Below, one piece after another: positions 21,066 to 33,474 of a DNA stretch of 64,000 nucleotides (its first letter is position 1; every line of letters begins with the position of its first letter). This DNA comes from Aradus depressus (lineage: Eukaryota; Arthropoda; Insecta; Hemiptera; Aradidae). The notes under the pieces are model-generated. The model made no database searches. It saw nothing but the letters and a program-made list of their open reading frames with translations, and had not been told where the DNA came from. A program made the translations under genes and the position numbers. The stretch covers positions 8,111,079 through 8,175,078 of the forward strand of contig OY759215.1 in the NCBI GenBank assembly GCA_963662175.1, given 5' to 3'.

Positions 21066-21284
21066 TACTACCTCACATTAAAATAGTTTTTATATGACAT
21101 ATTCTCCCAAGTTTCCCACGGATATGAACTATCAACTTTTATTTCGATGAAAGCTGGCGTGCCTCAGGAAAGTGCTCTGAGTCCGCTTCTTCACTAGCTT
21201 TATACATCCGACGTCTTCGTACCAACATCCAGAAACCTTCTTGGGTCGGTATTACACTATAAAAGATCTTTGACAATGTCTTGA
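21066..21284 (+). pseudogene. Jockey-type reverse transcriptase remnant
   Basis: The frame reads YYLTLK, a stop, FLYDIFSQVSHGYELSTFIS, then MKAGVPQESALSPLLH, a stop, and LYTSDVFVPTSRNLLG. AGVPQ-x-S-x-LSPLL-x2-LYTSD is the conserved palm-domain block just before the catalytic YADD in jockey-clade LINEs. Two in-frame stops and a degraded continuation show it is dead. It is related to the jockey 3' ends at 45646-46249 and 59091-60003 but not contiguous with them. Confidence 0.75.
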
Positions 21285-21639
21285 CCTAAATCTGAGACAG
21301 ACATTCAGTAAAATGGATCACGAAGGTTTGTTTGCTTGTGCAGCCATCTTAGAAGATAATCTCAACTGGACCATAAAAGAGACATCATTAATGCAACTTG
21401 TATTTTGAAAGTTAGTGCAACCATTTGGACTGAGGCGGAAGTAATTTAATTTAAACCAGAACAGATAGGGTGAGTCCTCAGCACTTCTAAGTTCTTTATT
21501 TTATTTTTATTTTTTACTGTCTCGCAGGGAAAGTTATGAAATAAACCCTGTAAGCTCCAAAAATTATATTATCATGAAACAAATTCCTGGTTAGGTTTTC
21601 CTCTTTTATTATGGTGCTCAGAATCAAAATGACATTTCT

Positions 21640-21925
21640 GTATACTCTATTGGGCCAGTATCACCTTCCCAGCTGTACGAAGTCTGGCAGAAATTCGATG
21701 TCAAGTTTTCACCGGAATTTTATTTTTTCCAACCCCCTAATTTTCAAAAATGAATGAAAAGGAATGTTTTGCCTTTATGAACTTTTCTGTCAAGTGTTTA
21801 ACGGTCGATTAGTTGTAGAGGGAGAGTGAACACTTAGTTGATTAATAAGGTGCTGGGGAAATAAATTGCCGGAATTTTTGACCGATTACATAACTTCCCC
21901 TATACTTCGTAAAGCTGGGGAAGTA
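21640..21925. repeat. HC repeat fragments in opposing orientations
   Basis: A minus part ('agctgtacgaagtctggcag', 'aattcgatgtcaagttttca') runs into the head and is followed by a plus-orientation tail ending 'tacttcgtaaagctgggg'. Confidence 0.6.
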
Positions 21926-22278
21926 AAATAAATTAAAGAGGGAATTAAATCTTATGTATTTATTTAATTTACTTATATTATAATAATTCATATTATATTA
22001 TAATAATTATATAATTTGTTATTGTTATTAATATTTTACTTGTGCTGAGAGGCTTGCGGTCTGTTTACAGGTTAGTTTCACTGTACAGCTGAAAGTTGAC
22101 TTAGATCTCCTAAGATTTAATGTTTGTATGATCATATATCATTTGGTTATACGAAGATTGTACATGATATATGATGCATTTTGAGGAAATACTCCATAAT
22201 GAATGGCTAAGTTAATTTAAAAGCAACAGATGGTTTAGCTGCATTATGATAATGCATCATTCAACTCATATAAATCAA

Positions 22279-22617
22279 CAGAGGGCTCAGTGGTATGCGT
22301 GCTTGCCTTCTGAGCTCAAGATCATGAGTTCGAAACCCGACCGAGGCCCTTAGTTTATTTTATATAGGAGGTAAAATAAACTTAAGCACGCCGTCCTTCG
22401 GATGGGACGTTGAGCGATGGTCCCGAGCCTGTACGATGTCAGGTACTCGCTAAAGACCTCTACCCTAGGTGAATAAAAATTTAGGGTAGGCAACATTTAG
22501 GACTCCCATAGTAGAGTCGGGCTCATGTCCACCAGAGTGACGAAAGAGCGCTCTGGTAGTAGGCGGTAAGACCTCGTAGTTAAAGCCCGGGCATGAGTCA
22601 TAAAACCTAACCTAACC
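22279..22617 (+). mobile_element. SINE-A copy with TSD and (AACCT) tail
   Basis: A well-conserved body ends 'gagtcataaaacctaaccta' plus acct, i.e. telomere-like AACCT repeats. A 10-bp target-site duplication 'tataaatcaa' lies at 22269-22278 and 22618-22627. The head lacks part of box A. Confidence 0.9.
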
Positions 22618-22629
22618 TATAAATCAATA

Positions 22630-23320
22630 ATACACATGCTACAGTATTAGGTAGCAATTTGACAGTGAAAAAATTTTAAGATTGAATATAGCCCCTCGAA
22701 AGTCCTAAAAAATTTTCGATATGAGCTTTTGTAGATGCAGAGAGTAAAAATTATTTTATTTGATTATGAGATTTTAAAATTAAATTTATTGATCAAACAT
22801 TTATTGAATTTTTATAATTTGACCAATAAACGCTTTAAAATCTCAATTTTTGAAGTCTGGTTGGTATGACCATGTTTTTTTTCAAAACTACAAAAGCTCC
22901 AAAATGAAAAATCGCACCATCAGCTGTATTGTGTACAAGTTTGCGAATTTTGAGTATAAAGTATTGCTAAATATCTTTAAAAAAATAAATTCGGTTATGC
23001 GCACTATTATGACCACTATTCGGTTACGCGCCCTGTCACGACGATTATTCGGCTAAGCTCACAGTCAAGTACAGCCCTAAGTATACAAGCAATTAACAAA
23101 ATTGACTCAATGAAGGTTGATTAAATTGATGGCACTTCCCTCTCCAGTGTTTTTATACCTTCACTGCTTATTTAGTGGGGGGAATCGCCATTTTTAAATC
23201 GATTGTTGCAGTCAAAATGGAGATTTTAGAGCCTTTATTGGTCAAATTATAAAAATTCAAGTAATTTGAAAAATAAATGCTTTAAAGCCATTTAAAAAAA
23301 ATCGGGGATGGAAGAAGAAT
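22630..23320. other. Unassigned AT-rich DNA
   Basis: A weak direct or inverted relationship exists between 22770-22850 and 23210-23290 ('aataaacgctttaaa' / 'aaataaatgctttaaagcc'). No gene is seen. Confidence 0.35.
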
Positions 23321-23329
23321 TGTCTATAT

Positions 23330-23596
23330 TTGTTTCCAACTTCCACCACAATCCACAACGACCACAAAGTTCCTTTTTTCCAAGACCACATCAAATCACA
23401 CTTTTCCAAGTTCCACACGAACCTCTCCTACAACAATAATCCCTTTGACAAACCCTTATCATCACAATCCCCCAAGAAGGATGAGGGAGCGTTGGAGTGC
23501 CAGGTGATGACCGAAATATCCCCTCTCGCCTCTCAGTTCTCTCGACGCACCGCTTCCTGGTCTTCCTCCACTGCTGGACAGTGGTTGGTTGGGTAG
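23330..23596 (+). other. Unrecognised open frame
   Basis: Eighty-eight codons of fairly natural composition, including FHTNLSYNNNPFDKPLSSQS and ending SSSTAGQWLVG, with a donor-like site (GTGCCAG/gtgatg) inside. Another frame starting ATG at about 23307 also opens for 35 codons. No family recognised. It might be host coding or a transposon remnant. Confidence 0.2.
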
Positions 23597-24539
23597 ATTG
23601 ATGAGACTGTACTGGTCGCCCGCGGCCTCCTCCCATCTCCACTAGTTGGAGAGTGGTGAATTTTTGTATATATTTACTATTATTTTGTACATATTACTTT
23701 CATTATTGCTTCTCACTTCTTACTATTTGTTTTAAATATGTTGTATTACCTATTATTTTATTTTCTTATTGTCAACCATTCTACGTATTGTTTTTAAACA
23801 GATTGTAGAACAAATAAAAAAAAAAATAGAGAAAAACTGGGGAACGTTCAAGCAACACAGGGGATGCATGGTTTTTAGTATTTTTATCAGATAACATGGA
23901 TACTGTACATGAAATGTATTTTAAGGAACCCTCGGTGTTTGAAGTTTCATGCTTGACCGGTTTTTTCTGATTTCCTAGTTTAGAGGCCCACCCACATCTC
24001 TAGCGACACCACCTACACTGGCTCTGCAGACGTCTTTATTTTATTCAACTGCTTCCTCGTTAACAGCACACAATTTACATACGGTCAGAGCTCGTTAGCC
24101 AGCCTGTAGAGAATGGATGTCGTTGGTTCAAAAGTTGCCGACCAGCGCACGGACTCACCGACCCACCGCATTCTTGACCATAACAGGTTGTCGGTTCCAG
24201 GGGAGGCGAGGAACTTTATCTCTCGAAGTCTGGTTTTTATAGGAATCCGGTCTGGATACTCCAAATCGGGGGACAGCCACCAAGGAAGTAGTCGTAAGAT
24301 TGATGGAGGGTCGGAGCACTCGTTGTAAATATAAGGGTGGGGTATCTTAACGACTCAGATAAGACCAGTGGTATTTATCTAACTAAACAGGTACGCCAAT
24401 GTAGGAAGAAAACATTCTACTTTAAAAAGGATCATTTGAAACAGTAATCCCTCAACTTTCGTCGCCAATCTGTTATTCGCACACACATATACACAAACGC
24501 TGACCCCCCGATTCTCAAATTTGAAAAATAAATTGTCTG

Positions 24540-24900
24540 CATATCTGTGAACGCGATAACTCCCGAGAGAATGAATGTATTGACACAAAATTTTATATTT
24601 GTATCCTAATTTGAATTAGGTTGTACTTTTTCAAAATGCGAACATAGTAAAGTTCGCCGAAGAAAGGGACAAAAGTCTTCGGTGAATGACCGGCTATGTA
24701 CTTCAGCAAGAATTAATCAATTTAGTTTTCAATCACCTTCCGAAACCAATCGACCGTTTGCGCTAAAAATATAGCTATAGTTGACTTGCGTAGGGGCTAT
24801 GCTAAATTTGGTTTCAATACATACATTACATGAGCAGTTATTAGGGTTTTTGAGTTGAGCCACCCTTACCTTCGCTCAATTCCGCTGAAAATGAATAGGT
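24540..24900. repeat. HC repeat fragments
   Basis: A minus fragment at 24540-24610 ('gcgataactcccgagagaat') is followed by a plus head at 24690-24900 ('gtacttcagcaagaattaat', 'gtttttgagttgagcc'). Confidence 0.6.
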
Positions 24901-24914
24901 GTCTCATAGAAATA

Positions 24915-25526
24915 AAATATGTTGTCTTCCCACTGTTTTATTTTAGACCAGAACCGGTTTTCGACGCAACAGCGTCATCATCAGTGGTTCATCTATCATA
25001 GAATAACAAAATATACAAATAATGAAAAGTATAAATAATTCTTAAAGCATCAGGGTACAGAGTAAGAAGATAAACATTATAAAATTAACTTACCCCACCC
25101 ACACAGCACAGCGGCTAGAAGACAACTGGCATAGCTCTAAGGGGTGGGGTTAGCCAGGTTCACTCACTCTCTCAACATGCAAAAACCATTCATTCTAATA
25201 TATACAATAAGTCTGTACATAATAGTAACATAATATAATTTTTATTTTATTTTTTTATATATTATGTTACTATTATGTACAGACTTATTGTATATATTAG
25301 AATGAATGGTTTTTTGCATGTTGAGAGAGTGAGTGAACCTAACTATCCCCACCCCTTAGAGCTGTGCCAGTTGTCTTCTAACCGCTGTTCTGTGTGGGTG
25401 GGGTAAGTTAATTTTATAATTTTATTTTCTTACTCTGTACCCTGATGCTTTAATAATTATTTATACTTTTCATTATTTGTATATTTTGTTATTATATGAT
25501 AGATGAACCACTGATGATGACCTGTA
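24915..25526. mobile_element. Large Penelope-related hairpin (family P3)
   Basis: Arms of about 270 bp (24970-25244 and 25251-25524) are inverted around a centre near 25247, with only small indels. Shared blocks include 'gttactattatgtacagac' and 'ccaccccttagagct'. The left arm continues outward through a complete hammerhead-like motif. The right arm stops inside the core, right after CTGATGATGA, so the right end is truncated. No protein is encoded. Confidence 0.75.
24947..24988 (-). ncRNA. Hammerhead-like motif (family P3), best formed
   Basis: Minus strand: stem I ACCA, core CUGAUGA, an extra U, stem II GACGC/GCGUC closed by UGUU, then GAA. The fully self-complementary AACCGGUU follows (stem III, better as a dimer), C at the cleavage position, then UGGU closing stem I. 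All three stems pair without mismatch. The main deviation from consensus is the U before stem II. Confidence 0.6.
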
Positions 25527-25539
25527 CATCAGGGGAAGT

Positions 25540-26180
25540 AATACAGGTTCTCGAGGATGATGTTTTGTTAGCCATGAACACCTAACAGTGGGGGGGGGGC
25601 CTCTCTTGCTACGCCACTGGCCCCCTTTGGCTACGCCCTCGGGCCTGATGTCCCACCATTCATCCTATTCACTCCCTAATTAAGAGACAGACCCTCTTCC
25701 ATTGTTCCTAACGTACCTCTCTACTCCTATGGAGGTGTCTACACTACCTCTATGCCTGAGATAACATCATCTACCATCCTCATATTACCTCATACATATC
25801 CTGCGTTATCTCAATAAAAACATATATAATTTTTTTTTCTCAAGTATTATTTTTTGAAAGATTACAATCTTTGTCTGTCTTCGAGTTTTAATTTTATTCT
25901 TATTTTAACTTCATCTTCGTACGAGGCAAGTGCTGACTACGAAATTATAATTCGACTTGATATGTATAATTTTGCTTGCGTTTTTCTGCATAGACGTAAC
26001 CTGAAGGGCATTCCTATCGAAATTATACCAAAATATAATGTATTAAAAATTTTTGAAAAAAAAAAGTAAGGGTAGATAAATTAACAAAACGAAAACCATC
26101 TAGGGCAGGCACGAATGAACTCACCGCCTGAAGCGAGTGCATACGATGCCGCCCCGACCTATTGGATAAGGTCGTCGGTA
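25540..26180. other. Unassigned DNA with G and C runs
   Basis: Contains a C/T-rich stretch and a G run near 25590. The open frame at 25854-26069 is low in support. No gene seen. Confidence 0.35.
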
Positions 26181-26199
26181 AGTCACGGGCAATATACTT

Positions 26200-26565
26200 C
26201 CCGAGAACAAATTAATTAATTAATTTTTCGTTCTTCCGAAACTAATCAACCATTTGGGCTAAACTACTTGACTTACATAGAGCTTCTGAACTCTCCTTAC
26301 TAAATTTTGTTTCAATAGATTCATTCCATCACAGTTTTTAGGGTTTTTGAGTCGAGTCATAAAATAATATAAATTAATAGGATTAATAAATTTCGCGTCA
26401 ATACATTTATTCTATCAAAAGTTATCGTCTTCACAGACACACAAAAATCTTTTTTTTTTTTATTTTGACAAACATTTTTGAAATTCCGGTGAAGACTCGA
26501 CATCGAATTTCCGATTGATTACATAACTTTCCCTATACTTTGTATAACTGGGAAAGTAAAATGAC
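26200..26565 (+). repeat. HC repeat, plus orientation
   Basis: 'atacttcccgagaacaaatt' head, 'tttcaatagattcattccat', 'cattctatcaaaagttatcg', 'cacagacacac' and the tail 'tacataactttccctatact'. Confidence 0.7.
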
Positions 26566-27192
26566 AGTATAACTCGTAAGAGAATAGTTAGTACAAAATC
26601 AAAGAGAGTTTGGTTACAAGCAACTCTTGAAAATTGTTTCTTCAATCATGAAAACAAGAGCAAACTGAATTACGGTACACGACTTGCAACTTCACAAATC
26701 CTTAAAAAGTTCTCTGCAATATTTCCTTCCTTAAAATCTTTAAAAAGACTTGGGGAGGCAGGTCTCATCAGCTGTAGAAGAGTAACTAAGCAGGAAAGTA
26801 CATAGGTTCTTGTACTAGGTACATCTTGTACAAAAAAAAGAAGGATCTATTTGAAGACTATATCAGGACATGACAGACAGGATCATGTAGACGTTATCTG
26901 GGAGGCAGGTGGAGCCGTGTTCACCTGCACACCTCTCTGTAGACTGTTGTAACAACTTCATCTGATAAGTACAGTCTGAGGAGAAAATATGTCCTAGAGG
27001 TGGGTCCAGTGATGTGTCTTACTAACCGCTCTGAAAATATTGCCCACTGAACAAGATAAGGTCGGTTTTAGTTTGTTTCGAACAGACCATGCTTTCAGGA
27101 ACTGTCCTACCACAAGGACCAAGTGACAACTCCCACGTTATAATTTCATCTAATGGTCCCATGGAATGCCTAATCATTGAACCCCCTATTCT

Positions 27193-27512
27193 TAGAGGGC
27201 GCCGACAGCTCAGAAGTAAAGTGCTAGTCTACTGTGCTCAAGATCGCGAGTTCGAAACCCGGCCGACGCTCTTAGGTTTTTTATCTGGGAGGTGAAAAAA
27301 GCTTGAACACGCCGTCCTTCGGACGGGGCGTTTAGCGTTGACCCGAGCCTGTACTATGACAGGTACTTGTTAAAGATCCCCTACCCTAGGTGAATAAACC
27401 TGGGTAGGGAAAATTTCGGACTCCCAGAGTCGGCCTTATGTCCACCAGAGTGACGAAAAAACGCTCTGGTAATAGGCGATATGACCTCGTAGTTAAAGCC
27501 CAGTCATAATAA
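27193..27512 (+). mobile_element. SINE-A copy, full length
   Basis: Head 'agggcgccgacagctcagaa', intact box B ('gagttcgaaacccgg'), body, and a 3' end shortened to 'aaagcccagtcataataat'. Confidence 0.85.
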
Positions 27513-27519
27513 TCTAACA

Positions 27520-28590
27520 ATAAATATTCTTTGTTTCCATGCTTTGTACTAGGGAAGTACATTGCCGGTGATTCACCGACGACGGTGTTGACCTATTTTT
27601 ATAATATCCAAGTACAATCGAAGTTAGATGCATATTATTTACATTTTCAACTATGTTAAAAAGAGTGTGTTAGGTTCTCTGAGTGTAGTTCTGAGTGTGG
27701 TTCACGTTCCTGTAGGTTCTTCAATATATTATTCATGGCGAAACCTTCCTAAAAAGAAAGGTGTTAATAACTTATGTAGCAAATTAAACCATGGATCGGG
27801 TGAAATTGGAAGGTTGAACAGGTTGACGTCATGGCTAGGGCGGATGGAAGGGGAAGATCCTTTAGTTACTGTACTACCGTCTAGTCTATATACCTTGGGA
27901 CTGTTGTTCTTTCGTTTGAGAAACAGTCCCTACGGAAATGTCAAAAATAATTAATAGATGATGGAACTGGACAACTAAAGAGGTGGCGGTTCAGTCAAGA
28001 GTCCGGTCGGGGTCCAGTACAGTCCTGTACGTGAGAACAGGGTAAGCCGGCGAGAGCGCAAAGCTGATTTTTATTATAAGGGTCACTATAAGACGAGAGC
28101 GCAATGTGTAGTCCCCATATAAGATTATGAGCGGAAAGAATCAGCGAGTATCAACGCGAATACAGAGCAGGAAGACGTCATTTATTCGACTATATTTGCA
28201 ATGCTTCAAAATATTATACAAAATAAAATGATGATGTGATGGCCATGAGAACTATCAACAGATTTATGGTCCAGTTTAATCATAAAACGCAAGGCAAGCA
28301 ACTCCGGACACACATCCAAAGCCAATTTGGGTTTAACTGCACCCAATATCCGTATCTAACTATGGTTGAAGACAGGGTTGATAGCGAGGGGGTTTCCGTG
28401 ACAAAAGGGTGCTCTAACGGAAATTAGGGGTTGGGGACCATTAGGGGAGGGGGATGGCCTTCCATATAGCAAACTAATTAGATGGGCATACACACGTACA
28501 CACTTTCCTGTTAGGAAGCAGCCGGTCCAACCTCTTCACACGACCATCATCCAGTCAGAAGGGAGAGGATCCTCCTTCCAAGCCCTAGAT
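27520..28590. other. Unassigned unique DNA
   Basis: Relatively GC-rich, with open frames at 27628-27954 and 28236-28427 but no splice context or recognisable motif. Neither is called as a gene. Confidence 0.3.
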
Positions 28591-28594
28591 CCAA

Positions 28595-28925
28595 TGTACT
28601 TCCCCAGTTCCAATTTTTTGTAATAAACTCAATTTTCACTCACTCTTATCAATAGGAGCCTTGGTCAGAAACTTCTGATTCCACATATAAAACTTCCTAT
28701 CGCTACGTCCATTTCATCAGCAGGCAATAAAGTTTTTGACTTAAGGCCTTTATAATCCTCCCCTTCCCTTGGACTGATATTGCTGAAGCTTAGATGTGGT
28801 CCTTATGGGTTTTTGGACCAACCTATAATTTCCAGTCGATATGTAAATTCTATCGAGAGTTATCCTCGACATAAGACATAAATCTCTTTTTTTTTAAACA
28901 CAAGTTAGTTATTCTCAGAAATCAA
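28595..28925 (+). repeat. HC repeat, plus orientation
   Basis: 'aatgtacttccccagttcc' head, then diverged internal units with 'tcgatatgtaaattctatcg' and 'agagttatcctcg'. Confidence 0.6.
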
Positions 28926-29615
28926 TTTATGCCCTCATACGGTTGGTGAGACTACCATCATACTCCAACACAATTTGGAGTGTCGTTCTTATTGTATTAT
29001 ATTCGTTCGCGCGATGGATTCTAAACCCTTATTCTGATTTTATTTTCAGAAATAGATTATTTATGCATCTTATCCCTAAATAAACAACTTCTTAAAATTA
29101 GTAAAGGTTAAATTACGCTACAAAAAAAAAAAAAAAAAGTGAATTTTTTCTTGTAAATTCACTAACTTAGCTTCTAATCGTTTGAGTCAGACTGACTTTG
29201 GGAGTCAGAAAGAAGGATTTTGGACTGTCTACATGCAGTTTTTCTATCCATGAGTCTTTCAGACAACAAAAAAAAAAGCATATATATATATATACATATA
29301 TAAAAAAGCGTGTTTCATGAAAGCTTTATTTTGCTTCTGAAGAGGTCCTCCACCAATATCATATTAAGTTCTATTGCATTAGTTTTGTTTAATATTTTTA
29401 TTATTACCATTATTTTATTATTTATTTACTTTATTATTTATTATTTGACTTATTTATATACTATTTATTTTCTTTCTATATTTCCCTCTTTGTGACCTGA
29501 GGAAGGAATATCTTTTTTTTTAATTTTATTTTTATAATTGAAGGGCCAAAGGAGCCATTTTGTTAAACACCCTGTAACTTTTTTATTATCTTTGTATGTG
29601 TTGAAGTGTTGTTAC

Positions 29616-29804
29616 GGGGGTCATGGTGGCCGTGCGGGCTAGAGCGTAGGGCTTTGGTCGCATGGTCTCACCATGGTTTGCGGGTTCGAATCCCGTCCGG
29701 GAGTGAGTTTTATTTCGTAGATAGAACTCCCTCCCGGGGCCATGGATGTCTTAAATAATTATATATAACACATTGACATGGCTAATATGCACCGTACATA
29801 AAGC

Positions 29805-29868
<64 letters not shown>
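29616..29868 (+). mobile_element. SINE-B copy, full length, with TSD and 60-nt A tail
   Basis: tRNA-like head with 'ggccgtgcgggctagagcg' (box A region) and 'gggttcgaatcccg' (box B), then 'cctcccggggccatggatg' and 'gctaatatgcaccgtacata', ending in an uninterrupted A run of about 60 nt. A 10-bp target-site duplication 'gtgttgttac' lies at 29606-29615 and 29869-29878. The long pure A tail implies a recent insertion. Confidence 0.9.
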
Positions 29869-29870
<2 letters not shown>

Positions 29871-29878
29871 GTTGTTAC

Positions 29879-30062
29879 ATTAAATAAGGGTTCACACAGC
29901 ACTTAACTTATTTCTTTTATTGTTCCTGACGTTTCGAGCGTTGGCTCATTTTTACAGCTGTTATCCCTATAACACCCTCCCCCTAGCGAATGCTCGAAAC
30001 GTCAGGAACAATAAAAAAAAATAAAAGAAGGAAGTTAAGTGCTGTGTGAACCCTTATTTAAT
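29879..30062. mobile_element. Small hairpin element, degenerate hammerhead-like arms
   Basis: Arms 'attaaataagggttcacaca' and its mirror at the right end (30043-30062) enclose inverted copies of 'gctcgaaacgtcaggaacaa'. The left arm, read on the minus strand, has stem II GAGC/GCUC, GAAA and ACGUC, but the CUGANGA core has decayed to about three mismatches. SINE-B is inserted at its left edge. Confidence 0.6.
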
Positions 30063-30064
30063 TT

Positions 30065-31005
30065 TTTATTATAATAAATAGTAAAATGAACTTTTCAGGC
30101 TATATTCCTCCAAATATTTAGGGTTTATGAAGGGTTTACGTGATTCCTTTGCACTTAATCCCTTTATTCAATACAAAAATGCAACATTTAAAAATGTCAC
30201 TTAACCCCTTTATCCACTCGTCCCTTCAATTATTATTATTCATCTCAAATCCTTGTATCATAAGATTTAATATAGGTTGATGTGTATGATTTATAAACGT
30301 AAATAAATGTATTTATTATTATTAATTTTTTACAATTATTGTGGGAGGGCAGGCTAGCCCACCCAGAGCCAAATACTATATAAAGTACCAGCTGTTTGTC
30401 GTTATCAACACGTGCCCCAGCCTCACAACTGTCCTCATCCTCCTCATCTTAATATAGAGATTCACTTTGAACAAGGAAGTCGAATATTATAAAAATAAAT
30501 TATAAGAATGTTATGCTTAGTTCGCTTTTGAAAAGACCTACCGCACGCCAGGACTACAGAGTCATTATATACCTAGAGAAAATTATAAAGAGGATAATGT
30601 CGATTTACAGAGAGAGCAACGGACGTTTGGGGCTCGAGGGGTGAATATGCAGTAGGTTGTTTCAGCACGCGATCACAGGAGAAGAGCAAACAGGGCCACC
30701 CCACCCTAAACTTAAATAAAAATGACTGAAAGTATAAGGTGATTGTATAAGGGTTCCGTTTGTTTGATTTCATTCACGAAACCCCAAAAATACATGGATA
30801 ATTGACAATGTCTGCGAAATTATAATTACATGATTATTATGATTATTTGAGCTATTGGTATTCTCGAGCAAAGATTAATTTGTAGTATGTCACAGTGATT
30901 TCGATAACCTTACCTGTGTTTATCATCTCTCTCCTTGTGATAGGGGTGGGAGAGGAGTGGGGGTGGGGCAGCTAGACTAATCAGCGCGCGAATTTTCTCT
31001 TTAAA
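30065..31005. other. Unassigned AT-rich DNA
   Basis: The minus strand at 30245-30449 is open and starts DEEDEDSCEAGARVDNDKQL, which could be a transposon-protein end or chance. There is no splice support. The rest shows nothing recognisable. Confidence 0.3.
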
Positions 31006-31007
31006 TT

Positions 31008-31588
31008 CTATGATCACAGGGAATAAGTTGTTACGTCATAAAATGGCCAAAATGAGTTAAGTGTACTGTGATCAACTCCCAAGCCATCTGCGCACTGTGG
31101 AGAAGTTGGGAGCTCAGAACTCAAATACTTTCGGAATTATAAAGATGTGGGTTTTTTGGTATCTCGTAAATTTTTGTATGTTCTCGGTTAAATAACTTCT
31201 TTAGTAAACTTCTTTGAGGAATCATTCACGAGATAACTAGATTTAACCATTTATTTACTACCGGCAGACTATTCCAAGTGAAGAAGACGTTTTTGTTTAA
31301 ATCAGACATCGAGTATTTCAAAAAGTATGGTTAATAATTAGGTAAGTGTGGTCAATAATTAGGTAAGTGATGGGGAATGATTAGTTAACTAATGGAAAAT
31401 CCAAGAAAGGGTTAACAATATTCATTTTCATTCACTCCTATAGATTTAGAAGGTATATGATTAATAATGATGCAAACATAATTTATTTATTCCAAAAACT
31501 GGATTTATACGATTAATGCAAAAGTAAAAAAGTGCTGCCCTGAAAAGTTACCAATTTATACTTACCAATTTATTTCCTGTGACCACAG
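31008..31588. mobile_element. Palindromic-ended MITE (family D), copy 2
   Basis: Inverted copy of 133-726, with ends 'ctatgatcacagggaataag' and 'ccaatttatttcctgtgacc'. Substitutions and small indels are spread along the length, so the two copies are not a recent duplication. Confidence 0.75.
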
Positions 31589-31599
31589 AATTGAATTAA

Positions 31600-32050
31600 T
31601 ATAATTTTAGTTTAATTTACTGAACAATAGGATTAAGAGTGGAAAGTTAATTTCTATAAATGATGCGAGCTGGGGAAGTACATATGGTGCCTATAAAAGA
31701 AGGTTGAAAGCGGAATGAGAACCGTTAAAGTAAAAGTCCATCTGAGGTTAGGTGCAAAGAAGGACAGCCATATGGTGGACACATCCTGAGGAGTGTGGCA
31801 ACTGGGGACCACCGTGGCTTCCTATTGGTCAATCAACCTAACCTTACAAGGAAAACTAACAATAATATACCCCCCCTCCGAAAATAATAATATAAATTTT
31901 AGCTGTTGGACATGTTCCTCGTACGAGTATCTTGCACGTACGTAAATATTTTCGACGAAAATATTTTCATCTTAAGCTGAATAATTCTATTTACTTTCTC
32001 AGCTGTACATGATATAGAGTTTATGCTATATAATAATATATAATATAATA
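31600..32050. other. Unassigned DNA
   Basis: A single HC-like 'gctggggaagtacat' lies at 31670. Otherwise nothing recognised. Confidence 0.35.
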
Positions 32051-32054
32051 AAAA

Positions 32055-32770
32055 ATGTCGGTGAATCACCGGATATGTACTTCCCCAGTACGAATTAATA
32101 AATTAAGTTTTCGCTCTCGCATCAAAGCCAATCGACCGTTTGGACTAAAATTCAATATTTGACTTCATAGTGTCATCTGAATCTTCATACTAAAATGTGT
32201 GCGAGCTCCCTTCTCTGAACCCGTCCTTCCTTTCTGTCGATATCGCTGAAATTTGACAGGTTATGTCCTTATTGGGTTTTGAAATGAAATATGAAATTTC
32301 ATGTCTACATTCATTACACCGGTAATTATTGATGATTTTTGAGTTGAGCCTTCCTCTAATCCCCCACTATGATTCGGCTGATTCCGCTGAAAATTAATAG
32401 ATGTCGTCCTTAGAGGGTTCTGGATACACATATAAAATTTCGTGTCGAAACATTCATTCTATCGGGAGTTATCGTGTACTCAGGCATAAATTATCCCATG
32501 CATTTCACCAACATGACTTATTGCTCAACAAGTAATATCTTCATATTTACTTTCCCAGGAGTGGAAATTTATGAAATCGGTGAAAAATTCATTGTTGAGT
32601 TTTCACAGGAAATTTATGTTTTCCGACCACCATTTTGATCCACACCGGTTCACCGAAGAATTTTTTTTCTACACTCATCAGAGGTTTGGAAAACATGAAA
32701 TACAACATAGAATTTCTGCCCAATTACATAACTCCTTCTATACTTTGTATAGCTGGGAAAGTAATGCACT
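32055..32770 (+). repeat. HC repeat with clear internal units
   Basis: Head 'aatcaccggatatgtacttc', then units containing 'atgtctacattcattacacc' and 'gtgtcgaaacattcattcta' about 140 bp apart. It is followed by a short minus fragment (32555-32640) and a plus tail ending 'tactttgtatagctggg'. Confidence 0.75.
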
Positions 32771-33474
32771 CTTATTAGCCCAATTTTTCAGGTGAGTTTT
32801 GATTCCATGGAAGTGTGCTTACTTCAGTTAAAAACCAAAGTTGCGTTTGTTTATCTCCCCTAACGATATTTACCTTTAGATGGGGGTCCTCAATGTTAAT
32901 ATTGACGTCACTAAGTCGAGTTCCTTCAAATCCAGTCAACTGGATATTGTACAAATAATTCATCGTGATTGATCATGGGAGATAAATTGACCGAAAAGTA
33001 CAACTTTTGTGTGATAACTTTTAGAAAACTCAAAAGCAATCGATTTTTTTGACGTGAAAACGTCTATTCGCTCGTCAAGCACAGTGATAGCCGGTCAAAC
33101 TTTCTTGTGTTACAAAATACCGTCAGATTTCAATCGCTAATAACTACGAGACTAATAATGCGATAACAACGGTTGAGGTCATAATGGATAGAGCATGTCT
33201 GTACGTGTTTGTTGTGCAGTGTTTGTTTTGCCTGTGACGTTATTGGGCTAGTGTGGGCGCCGGCGAATGATTATTGCGAATTAGCGTTGTGTAAAATTAG
33301 AAATTAGTGTAGCGTGATAACGCGTTTAGATAGGACGTTGATTCGGGTGTCATTGTAAAGAGCTTGAGGAGCACTACTAGGACTCAAAGTGAAACAGTAA
33401 AAATATTCGCCGAAATATATGTAAAAATCTGTATTAAATTGAAAATAGCAAAAAAATTAAAGACGTCGTCTCAT

